A DNA stretch of 64,000 nt from Amoebophrya sp. A120 (taxonomy: Eukaryota > Sar > Dinophyceae > Syndiniales > Amoebophryaceae): contig CAJINV010000004.1 of NCBI GenBank assembly GCA_905178155.1, positions 5,682,828-5,746,827 on the forward strand, written 5' to 3'. The notes beneath the pieces are model-generated. The model was not told the origin of the DNA. It worked only from the letters and a program-made list of their open reading frames with translations, and did no database searches. Positions 46,301-58,300 of this stretch are shown here, piece after piece (positions within the stretch are counted from its first letter, which is position 1; every line of letters begins with the position of its first letter). The position numbers were made by a program, and so were the translations under genes.

Positions 46301-49300
46301 AAATGTTTGTCTGAAGACGATCTGCCTTCCGCATCAGTTTGCGCCGAGACTGTACTGTTTGAGGACCGCAAGAGCGACGTCCTAGAAGTTGTTCTCTCCT
46401 GCAGCCAGTGCTGTCTCCAGCGCTCCCGGTGATTTGGCACCACCAAGTTCAGCAGGGCCCGCGCAATCCGCGTAATGCCGTCGAGAATGTTCGCTGCTGC
46501 TTCGGCGCAGACTTCCTTATCTGGCTCGAAGAATTCCCTTCTCTGTTCGAATCTCATGTGCTGGAGCCGATCGTCACTAAGCATCTGAATAATGCGGCAT
46601 CTGATATCCAAGGGCTCGCTGAAAAATGCTGCTTCCGAACCGCCATCAATAAGGCCCTCGCTGGTGGTGTTCCTGGACACCGAACCATGTCCGGAAGCAG
46701 TTTTGGAGCTGAAAGACCGCCCTCCCATGCCTGTATTTTTACCACTCTGCTGTTGAGCCTTACGGGCAGCTATCTTCCGCTCCACGAGCTCCCAGCGGCT
46801 GCGACGCTTCCTGACGCTTTCCGCAAAGAACCGCAGTCGGTCCTGTGCGTTGTCTTCACCGCTGGTGGTGGTGTGGTCAAAATACCCCGGGTCGAAGAAT
46901 CGTTGCTGGAGAGAAAGCTTCTCCACGCAGCACGAGTGCGTAGAACCGTCCAGAATAGCCCCCAAAATCACTCCGTCCTGCGGCATGTCGAGAAAAACGG
47001 CAGTCGCGATGAGCTGAGCGACCAACAGGTCGTGGCAGGGAAGGGTGTGGACGAAAAGACCGAAGGTGGAGGGGAGGATGGAGGAGGAGCGGAGCTGTGT
47101 TGTGTAGTTCCGGAGCTGCTGTTTGTACGATGAGGCGTGTCTGCTCTGGTCTTCCAGTTGGCCTATGGTAGTACTACTACCTGCTCCACGGGAGCAGGAC
47201 GAGGTGTGGCCCATTGCGAGGTCCTGAGTTGACAGGTCGGCTGAGCTTCCACGTAGTGCCGCCGTTACTGCTGGCGGCAAGGGTGTGGATGTGACGCGAC
47301 CAGAATTATCAACATCGTTTTCAGATGAAATCGCGCCAGCGCTTTTATTGTCCGCAGTTTGATCATGGCAGTCCGGTGCAACACGTTCGGGAATCGACAT
47401 CTCGACGAAGTTTTGGTCTGCACGGGAGTCTGCTATTTCAAGAGGAGTTTCGTCGGGGCCCATCGACTGGAATTGTTTATTCTTCTTGTATCGGTCTTGA
47501 CCGGCCCTTTCATCGTCCCCGGCCGTAATACAGAATGAGTCGAAAAGACGAGCAGCACGCAATAAGCTAGAGCTAGTGGAACCTTCATCGACTTCATCAC
47601 GACGATCTTCATCTTGCTGTCGCACTGCAGATGATCCCACAAGATGTTCCCCGTGTTGCCCGAGACTCGCGACCCCATCATGAGAACAAGGCACAGCATC
47701 GCCCACAGAAACGATAGAATTTTTTGTTTCCCCATCGCGCGCACTCTCCGGATGTTCTCGAACCGGAACCCGAAGCAGCCCTCTCCGGTCGCAGTCGCGC
47801 ACAAGCACAAGCCAAAGGCCACGATCAACTCCGTTCGCGGTACTTTTTCCACCGCCTCCGTCTAGTCTCAGCTGCAGGTCTTCCAGCATGGCCAGCGTGG
47901 CGTAACAGCGATGGCGCTCGTGGTCGTGTTGCGTACTAACCGATAGTACCTCGGCTTGTTTGCCCGCAGACGCACCATCGTCACTCACATCAACCCCTAC
48001 TGGCTCCCAGACCCACTTATTGGAACGCGCATCCCAGTGGCGGAATCGGCGACGACACACGGGATCGACGTAACCCGCGTACAAGTAGTCATTAGCGAGA
48101 TGACCGGCGATGATCTTCATTGCGAAGTTAAGTTCTTGGGAGACTGCGCAGGCACGTCCTGCAGCTGCTTCACCACTCATCTCGTCGCCCTTCGAGAGCT
48201 TGTTTCTTTGGTCTGCTTGCAGCAGCTCTTTCCTGTTTAGGCTTCCAAAAACCTTTTGGATCTTCTCCTCGAGTCCGCGCAGCATCAACGCCCGTTCCGC
48301 GGCACATTCCAGGATCATTCCGCGTCGGTCACAGTCTTGCCAGTGCTGAGTAGAGCAGTCCGGTAGCGTATCGATCGAACAGGGCGAAGTCAACGAGTCC
48401 TCCTTGCAGTAGTAGCTCCCGGTAGTTGATATTTCAGCAGAGACGTTGTCCTTGTTGACTGGAACTGCAGCCCTACTCTCCGAAGCTCTTCTTGTCCTCG
48501 CGGGAAGATCTTCATCATTTTTACGGAAGTACAAGGGAAAGTAAAAGCCGGGCTGCCCATATGACAGTGCACAACTCCCCCTCCCCGTCATTTGTCATGC
48601 AAAATACCAATTTTAGGCACTGACACTGTGCCTCTTGGCACTGGTTGCGTGATAAAGTCCGGAATCCCAACCAATACTACACTCCTGTGCAAATTTGTCA
48701 TGCAAAACCGGCATTCTTGCTGACGCTTGCATTTCCGTTCATGCTATACAAATCAATGAGGAGGAGGGGGGGTTGTGCACTCTCAACATAGCACACGACC
48801 GACCCGTCCGCGCCGCTGCTTTTTCTGCGCTTCAGTCGCAGGCCGGCGCTGTAACTGCACGGCGCGACTCACCTGGTGAAACTGTTCGCACTTTTGCAGT
48901 CCAATGTCCACTACGCAAAGAAGTTTCGGTAGCGTCACACCCGTCTCGCAGATATTCGTAGACAGAAGGATGTGCAACTCGTTTTGGTTTTATGCAACGC
49001 AACAATCTTTTCGATGTTCCCTCACCGCGACATATGGTTTGCTTTGCGTAGACTGTGTTGTTTCATTGACAGATATATTGCATGCAATGCGGGCCAGCAC
49101 AAGAAACTAAGTTCGTGCAGCAATGTGATCATTATATTCATACAGGCCAGACGCAGACAGACTCGAAGGCGGGACAGGAGACATCATGATCCTTGCGCCA
49201 GTGCATACATCAGGTACGTGCTTCTGTGCGAGCTCGTTATCCGCCCCGGGCAGCATGCCGTGGATCTGGTCAATACGGACGTGGTCAAACTTTAACACGC

Positions 49301-52300
49301 CCTCCAGCTCTTCCTTCAGACTCGGAACGTCAATTGTTTTGCTCGTTTTTTTCTTCTTCGCCCTCGTGGTCGAAGTAGTAGCAGAACCGGTCGCCGAAGA
49401 GATGTTGGCAGTAGTACTCCCCACAGCTCGTGCTCGAACCCGCTGCATTTTGGCAAAACAGTCCCGCGTCTCGGGGTCCCCGGGGAGAAAGACGAGCAGC
49501 TTCGCGCCCTCGCGTTGCACGGTTTCCAAGATTCGGGTGTCTCGGAACACCGGTCCGTTGCTGGCGAGGAGCAAGCGGAGCACAAAAGGGACGTGGGAAA
49601 AATCGAAATCGTTGTAGGAAGTGTAAGTGAAGTCGGTTGGGATAGCACTAGTAGTACCAGGAGTCTTACATTGCAACTCACGGCTTCTTGTTCGGCGCAA
49701 TAAAGAAACAAACTTTCTAGCTTCTTCCATCAGGTGCCACGGTGGAGAAGGACTGGATGCCGGAAATCTCGTCGCGCCTACTTGCACAACTCCTGGTTCC
49801 TGTGATGGAGGTTGTTTGTTTCGCCATCGAATATCTGTCATCTCCTCCAAGGCTCGTAGCGTTTCACTTTCAAAGTCCCGCGTCACCACCGGAAACGGAG
49901 TTCTGCCCTCGACGCAGAGCACCCGGCGGTCTTTTGGGTCGTTCTCCGGTTTTATCGGTATTTCGCGTTCACCTTCTTCCGGGAGGACGGGCGCTCCGTC
50001 GCTTTGCTTCGTTGCGACAGAACGACCGTCGTCTATAGCTTCTTCTTCATTTTGAGTTTCGTTTTCTGTCGCGGAATTAACAGGTGGTCCTACTTCAGCT
50101 GTGTCTACTGACGCGGCTTCCACTCCGTGGTTTACTGCAGGATCATCCTGCCGGTTGCTGGTACTAGAGTGTTTTGCCTTTCTTCTACCCCTTTTGGTGC
50201 CTCCGAAGCTGTGGAACCCGAGAGGTTCGAAATACTGCAGTAGCGCTTCCAGATTTGGCGTCGCGGACATCAGCATCAGCTTAATCGCGGCGTAGCGCGG
50301 GCGCGACAGATGGATGCGGAGGAAGCCAAAGAGCTGCTCGAGCTTTTCGTCTCGTTCGTGGGCTTCGTCTAGAATGATGTGCGTGAACTGATCCAACTGT
50401 AGTTTCATGATGTTCGAGACACCTGTTCCGGAGTTCGCTTCTGCAGCAGCGAGAGTGCTTGTGGCGAAAGCTGCCCCTCCTGTCGAAGTCGTAGCTGGGT
50501 GGTGTGGATCTGTCGGCGCGACGTGATCTTCCAATAGATTCATCGGGCCAAGATGTTGACCGGAGGGAGTGCTAGCTGCGGAGGTCATCGACACGGACGG
50601 TAAGAGGTCTCCGGTTGCTGTAGCTCCATGCCCCGACATGCTCTCTGCGAACAAGGGCCCTTGTCCGCTCGGTAGATTGCAGGCAGATGACGCAGGAGCC
50701 GTTGAAATCTGTTTGTAAAAGTACTCGGGTGTCAAAAAGACAATGGGCGCGATCTTCGGCCGGTCGGTTTCGGTGTCCCCGCCGATCCGATACGCCACAG
50801 GGGAGTTCGGATCCGCAAATAAGCCAGCACAACGATGAAAAGAAGCCGCAAACTTCGCTTTCCTCTCCCCAAATACCCCACACACGTCCTGGGCCAGGCG
50901 CGCGTAGATATGGATTGCAAAAATGTCTGGGTCTGGAAGATTTCGAGATTTCTCATGCTAGTTTGGCATTACTGTGAATTCTGTACTGCGTGACCACGAA
51001 GACCTCCTCTTGTCTGTCATGCAAAAACGATGTTTCTCGTGCGGAATATGCAACAGAGAGCCACGAGCAAATCTGTCATGCTTGGCGGTGCATTACAAGG
51101 CGCTTTCTGTTCACTGACATGCATCACAAGTTTCCAGACCCAGACATTTTTACATTTGATAGTAGAGGCTCTTGCACGTTTCCCGGCGTGGCTGCACCAC
51201 GGCGATTCGGCAGGGTTTTTTGCGTATTCATTGCAAAAGTATTGTATCGCACTAGTACAGATTGCATTACAAACTGGCTTAGCATTACAAATTGAATTTG
51301 TAATGCGGATTTACCTTGAGAAAAAAATTTGTAATGCATGACTGCAATTACTACGAGTACGATACTTTTGCACAGGATATTGCGCACACAAATCTCGTTG
51401 TGCGCAATCATCAACGCCACCAAAGTAGACTTCCCCGTGCCCGTCGGCGCTTTCAGTAGAGAAAAGCGGTTTGCGTTTACGAGACGCAGGACTTTGCGGT
51501 ATCTTTTCGCAACGGCAAGCTTCTTGCTTATTTGCCGATAAGGACCACCAGCATTCGTTGTTGCTGAGCCGAGAATGTGGGTATCAAAGCCACTTTGCAG
51601 GTACTGACAAAGGAAGTTATTGTTCACTTGGCTCTCTCGGTATAAACGGTCCCAGTACTGGCGCATGGTCGTTGCACTTGCCGGGCAGCTTGTAGAATAA
51701 GAATTGTGCAGCTGCAACTGCAGACGAGAGGCCGGAGTCGCGCCGGCACTGCCAGACGCGACAGAAGACAGCAGTGGCGCGCCATCTTCTCCTTGTAGTT
51801 GCCTGTTCTTTTCATCAACATCTCGCAAGCACATCGCGTCTTCCCCTTCTGAGCCGTCGGCTAAACTTGTACTTGTTGCGTCGCTGTCTTCATCTGACGT
51901 CGAGCTGTCACTCTCGCTGTCATCTTCGCTACTGTCTTCCTCGTCTTCGCCGGGCCTGCAATGGTCGTCAAGGCCGCGGACCAAACCGAGCATCTCACCA
52001 ATGATTCTTGGCGGTGGAGGAAGAGGAGATGATGCGAAAGAGCTTGGCGGAGAGGTCTCAGTCGCGAGAGCGCCACCGGCGTTGCCCTCGAGAGCAGTGC
52101 GTATTTCGCCATCTTCTACGTCGTTGCCAGAGAAGAGTTCTTGATCTTGCAGCAGCATGTCTGTTTCTATTTCCGACCTCAACGTCAACCGTTCGTCCGG
52201 TACCGGCGCCAGGACGTGGTGGCGCAGGATGTAGCAACAAAGCGCACGCAGATTGTCGGATTGGGTCAGGTTTTGAGCAACTTTACGAACTGCGTCGGCA

Positions 52301-55300
52301 AGAGATCGCTCTTCGGTAGCAGGAGGCAAAAATGGGTCCGAACTCGTGGATATTGTGTGTGCGGCCGGTACTTCTTCTATGCCAGATCTGTAGCAGTTGC
52401 TTCCGCGTGCTGTCGCAGTTCTATCTGGCGCCAGACCTAGATTCGGCTCTTTGTTTGTTCGCGTGTTTCCAGGCGCTTGCTGGTGCAAAGCAACCAGCCT
52501 GGCACACAACGACCCAAGACTTTCCACAGCTGACTTTGTCGTCAACATATTGATCGGCTGATGCCGGCCCTGCTTCGCGGTTTTTTTCTTACTGGTGGCC
52601 CTTCGCAAGTGTTTCTGTTCCTCCTTTTGGATCACATGGGCAGTGGCGAGTTCGAGCTTTTCGAGAAAAGTTGTGAGAGACGCTCGAATATCAAATGTAA
52701 AAATGTCTGGGTCTGGAAGAGTGCGAGATTTGTCATTGTCATGCACGTTTTGCATGAGCCATGATGTCTGTGATGCATACCCTAGCAATACAGATTTTTT
52801 GAAGGCTTCTTGATGCCTATTCCGCATGACAAATGCCTTGTCAGCGTAGCAAAAATTGCATTCCCTTTGGTACTCATGCAATACAGATTTTTTTGGAATC
52901 CACACGCAGCATCACAAGTTGCATTCTTCCAGACCCAGACATTTTTACATTTGATATAGAAGGAAGCTGCGGAGGCGAACTGGACTTTTACCATTTATTT
53001 CGACCTCGCGTCGAAACCACACTCGTTCGTCTACAACAAGGGCCAGAAAGTTGCGAACAAGAGCAGCCTCTTGGTCTACTCTGTGGCTCCTGACGAGAGG
53101 AGCATCAAATCTCGCCGTTCCAGCCCCCGGTGAGTTGTGCCACTGTGCCGGTCCCCGCGCCGTGGTCTCCTGGGAGGTAGAAGAGAAAAAATCTTGGTTC
53201 ATCGTCGAGAAGAAACAACAGACCCGGCTGCGAGTTGTTGCACTTCTTGTAGTACAACTGGCTCTGACGACGGTTTTGGTTTTGTTGTAGCTGCTCGAGT
53301 CATCGTCCATTCCGTTTTGTGCTTCATCGTCGCTCATAATCTTGCAGGACTTCGGTACTACATCAGAAACGCTTCCGTGCTGTTCTTGCGGAGTTTGTTC
53401 TTCGTTCGCATGCTCTGAGTGGAAGAACTCTGCTGGTGTAACATTTCCGTTTTGTTCGCTGTTTCCCGCGTCCTGGGGTGTGAAAATAGCCGCCAGATCG
53501 AAGCGGCGGAGGCCGGATGAAGAATCTTCACCTGTTACGTCACGACCCTCGCCTTCTCGATTCATCTTCTCGTAAACCACAACCACTTCGCGGAGAATCC
53601 CCTGCTCCAAGAGAGTACTAGCGTTACTAGCTTCACTTGTCCGCGCAACGGTCGGAGTCTTTCTCCCCGTCTCGACACAAGATTGCCTTTGATTTCCGTT
53701 GCAGGTTTTTGTGTGGAAGTCAATCAGACGCTGCTCGCACAGTCGAAGGGAAGTCGATCGCGATGCAGGTCCTGCCACTGTGCCTTGGTCTCCGTGCTTG
53801 TGTTTGCTGGAAAATAATGAGTCAGACTCTGACCGACTGCACCTCTTTGTATCCACTTCAATCGCCCCGCCACCTTCGTAATTACTCCGCCTTCTTCGGA
53901 TTTCGTCCTCTTCGTTGCCGGTCGAATAAAGCCGTTCCCTGTACCCCTCTACCACATTCCAACAGTCCCGCGCTGCATTCACGGCTTCCAAGTCAGCGCG
54001 CGTCAGAAAATCGCTTTCGTCGTGGAAGAAAAACGCGGCGCCGCGAATCCGCAAGCCAATCACCAGCTCTTCGATAGAGGAGGAAGTGCTAGGAGAACTA
54101 CCTTTTTCACTGTCCGATGCCGGTATCGAAACTGGTGTCCACACAAAAAACGCCAGCTCGGATCGCTTGAGAAACGGCCTGGCAACGGGGGCGACGATGG
54201 TTGTACTATGGCCACGAGGCTCTACTTGTCCTGATTCCCGTTTGATGTTTCTATGCGACGGGGGAACAAACCACGCCCAGCACTTCCTGGCCGCGGCCCG
54301 TAGGTCGTAGGTCTCGAGATCTCGAAAGTTCGGCGCGGTGAAACAGACGTCCAGGTCCGTGGCCCAGCGGGCGAGTGTCCTGTGGAAAAGCGTCCCCACC
54401 CCAGAGCTGTAATGCAAATCTGCATGCTTAAAATGCTTCTCATGCGGAGACCCATGGGAGGCGTTTACGTTTTCTAGTGGCTCATGCTCGAATCAGCATG
54501 ACAGACTGGATCTGTGATGCTGCTGCACTAGCTAAACGCAACTACATTGCGAGCCAAAATTTGTCATGCGCGACAGCCAAAGTGTAGGGATTTGTGTACC
54601 AGATTTCCCATCTTCACTCTGGTGTGGAAACGTTTTTACTCAGGATAGCGAGGAAGGTCAAGCAAACGGCTCTCCTAAACTCGAAGACACAAGCGTCGTC
54701 CATGGTGATGCGATATCAAATGCAAATATGTCTGGGTCTGGACGAAGGTTGGAACTTGTAATGCTGGTCTTGCATTCCTGTGAAATCTGTATTGCATGAC
54801 CAACAAAAGTGGCAGCCTCTCACGTCATACAAAAACGCAGTTTCTCATGCGGAGTCCATATGATAGAGCGTTGCGCAGACTTGTCATGCTTTCCTGCATG
54901 AGGAAGCGTTTTCATCGTGCACATTCTAGCATCACAAATTTCCAGACCCAGACATATTTGCACTTGATATGCGATCTTGGCGGAACAGGCTTCGCTTCGC
55001 GGACACGGAAAACAGCCAGGAGGAGGAATAGCCGTTGCTGTTGTCCTTACTGCAGCGTTGCGTCCTCGGGTCGACAGTGTTTCTCGTCTGTGAAGGGTGA
55101 AGTAGAGAACCCGCACAGCAGGCTTCATGATCTTCTTGACCGGACGAGATGTTTTCAGTTCTTTCCGGCACCTCCCTTGCTGTCTGCTCCGCCTCGTCAG
55201 GACGAGAAGGTAAACGGGCTCTCAGCAAAAATGAGGAGCTCGTTGGCTGGGTTACCGCACCATGTTGACTGCCGAGCGGCCCTGTAACGCCGCCACCACA

Positions 55301-58300
55301 TGACACAGACGAAGACGAGGTCGCAGCAAGAGAAGCAGCAACAGCTGGCCCACCTCTCGGACGATGGACATCAAACCTCATCGGCTCGAATACCTGTCGA
55401 CGATCCTGCAACTGGCGAAACCCGAGACCCGACCGCCTTCCCGCGTTCGCCGGAATGTAGCGGTCAGAACGGGGCGCGTGAAAAAATTGGGTGGAATTTC
55501 GTCCTGTCCCGTTATAGTCACTGCAGAAGCGGGAGTCCACACCGGTGTGCCACGCAAACCGGATATCCAGCGCATGGAGAACTGGAAACTCGACGTCTTT
55601 GCGCTTGGGCACCAGCGCAGGACGTTTACTATTTCCGACAAGGAGCGGACTAGCGTCAGACGCTCCTTCACGGCTGGAAGATGAGAGGTCCTCTGTCCTA
55701 TCTGCAGGAGCAAAAAAAGCCTGCATCTGGTCGTCGCCCGCTGCGGCAAGAACATGCTGCAAATACGCGTCAGCTGCCCCCGCTTGCTGCTCGTCGTTCT
55801 CCTCTTCGTCTAGGGAAGATGAAATAAACGGCTCTACTGCAATTTGCTGTTGTAGCACAGTCGCTTCTTGTGCATCTTCACTCCAGCGGGCCAACAGCTG
55901 TCCATCGTCCTCCTCTTTCCTTCCAAACCCAAGCACCAACCGCTGTGTCGCCAGACCAGCTGAGCTGGCGGAGACATTGGACGCTGCGGCGCTGTTGTAC
56001 CAATTCGCCCGCAGCTGATCGACAGGCCGAGGCTGCATCTTTCTTCGGAACATGTTGCAGTGCGCATGGATGGAAGGGGCAGGGCAATCAGCACCTGCCC
56101 GCAACGCGTGGTTTACCACCTCTTGCGCGAACACCTCGGCTGCTGCAGCAATTTTAGTTGTCCCAAACAGACCCGCGGTGGCGGCGCTACTCAATTCGGC
56201 GAGAAGCCTCTCGAAGTCTTTCTGTGATTGATCCATTGCTGCCCCTACAGCCACGGTTGACGGTTTCCATTCTTGCGGTCCTAACGTAGCACTGGTGCCT
56301 TCTCGTTCTAGCTCAGGAAGTTGCAGCCACAGGTGTCTACCGCTACCACGCGTCTGGTGTCCTGTGCTTGCTTCGATTCTGGTGACTCTCCCCTGCGGTT
56401 TTTCTTCTTCGTCATCAAAACAGAAATTTGAATTCTCTGGGTTCTCAGCAAGCCCACCTAAATACGGAGACCAGCGCTTGTCGTCTAGCAAGGCCAGTGC
56501 CTGCGCTTCCCGGTCCCGTTTCGCTAGCCACCCCACCGTCTTCGGAATGTGAGTACTAAAATTTGGAAGGCATACCGTATTTTTCGAGAACAAATGAGAT
56601 GATGTGTAAGAACCCGCTGCGGCAGGTTGGTCGACGTTTCTGGTACGGCCAACACGCCCGCCTTCCGACATCCTCTGGTCGCGCACCAGAACTGACCGCC
56701 CGAACGCGGCTGTGCTGTTTGCCTGGGCGGAAATAAAGGCTGCGAGCAAACGCTGCATCATCAGGGGGGTATCCTGTTCTTCGCATGCGTCTCCTGAGTC
56801 AACATCTTCGATTCTCTTGTCAACCTCCTGAAAGAACACTCCGCGAAACATATCGACGCTTTTTACTTGCGAAAAGTAAAAACCGGACTGGGTTGTCAAG
56901 AACCAGGATAGTTTATTACCTCTAGGTCTCAGCAAGCCGCTCCTTGTTCGTGTTCTTGCGGACCTGGTTCCGCTATTTCCCCGGCGCAGCAAGTCGTACC
57001 TTCTTCCCTTACAAGTCGTCGTTTGAGCTGGAGGCACAGGCCGGTTGCTTCGGAAAGCCGACGCCGATTCTTCTTTCGCTGCGTCGTTCAAAACCGGCAG
57101 CACTGCTGGTGTAGCTCGCCCGAATTTACATAAATGCAGGAGCCTGCGGAGCCGGTGGCTTGTCTTTTGTTCCTCTATAGTACCGCTGCTCAACTCATCG
57201 AATTCAGGATTCAAAACCCGTTCTTCGCTTTGCAACAAACCCTTAACACAGTGCTGGAGCTTCTGGATTACCTTGTAGACTTGCGGGCCGTTGAAGATCG
57301 CTGGGAAGCCGCAGCTTCTCCCTTGGAAAAATTTCTGTTGCTCGTTTTGGAAATAAAAGCGCTTCTTCCTTACCAGGGAGAATCTATTCGATGACCTCTT
57401 TTCCAACATCTTGAATGCCGTGGCCAGTCGCTGTTTTCGCTTTCCGCCCCACATGTGCCGGTGCCAGAGCCACAAGCACGTGATCACAACTATCCGCGAC
57501 ATCAGCACATCGGCGTGGAGGATGGACGAGGTGGCAAAAGATCCTTGGGAAGTAGAACCCTCTGCACAACCGGAGACCGTCAATAAGCCACCATTTTTAC
57601 TAGCAAGAACGCCGCCTCCTACGCTAAGTGCCTCGAACACGTCCCACACCGCGGTCGCTTGTGGAGAGCAGCGGCCAGCACCAATTCCTCCGAGCCGCAG
57701 CAAAGGCTCGCTTTGCTCTTCCAGAGCAGCTAAGATAACCAGCATATCGGGAAGCACCCCGAACACGTTAGCGTGAAAAGCCAGCCGCGCAAGCGCCGCG
57801 TCGATCGGGAGAGCACGGACCCAGGGAGTCACGCGCAGTTCGAGGAACTTGATTGAAGGCGTATGGGTTCTTGCAGGTGAAGAGGACGACCGGGGCTCCA
57901 GCTCGTTGTACGAGGAAGATGTCGGCGAGGAGAGACTTGTACTTTCCGGTGCTGCGACTTCATCTTCGCCTGCTGCAGTTTCTAGCTCTTCCGTAGCAGT
58001 TCTTTCGGTTTGGCGGGTAGGAGTGCCTTTCATCTTTGCGGGTTTTGCAGCCACCTCGTGTTCGATCGCCTCTCGTGATGTACCAGGTTGGGTCTCGATA
58101 GCGCCCTTTTCGTCCTGGGGCTCCTGTTTTTGGGACCGCACAAAGTCGTCGTCTGAGTCGCTTTCGTCGCCAAAATCGCCCTTCTTTTCAACAACTGGCT
58201 CTGCTTCATCCCGCACGAGGACGTCATCTTCGAAAACATCGCTGTCCACCTCCTGCGCCGGCAGCAAGGCAGGTATGTCTGCATCTTCACTTGCTACCAT

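Larger units (their letters stand above)
48554..52683 (-). other. Second DEAH helicase core (P-loop to motif VI)
   Basis: P-loop APTGTGKST lies near 51424-51451, DEAHE near 50355-50375, SAT near 50260-50280, LLVFLPG near 49480-49500, motif V STNICETGVT near 48925-48965 and motif VI near 48800-48825. Five introners fall in this span, several directly between catalytic motifs: for example ..NEICVRKKPCRIAVVQPRR.. is assembled across the 51225 element and ..VPDENELHILLSTN.. across the 48991 element. All catalytic residues appear intact after excision. Confidence 0.85.

Noticed and set aside
48978-49190. An AT-AG intron as the only explanation of this gap in the second helicase
   Set aside because: A TAT...ATA element at 48991-49207 gives a better protein junction (..VPDENELHILL..) under the same rule as the other introners, though the alternative is not excluded.
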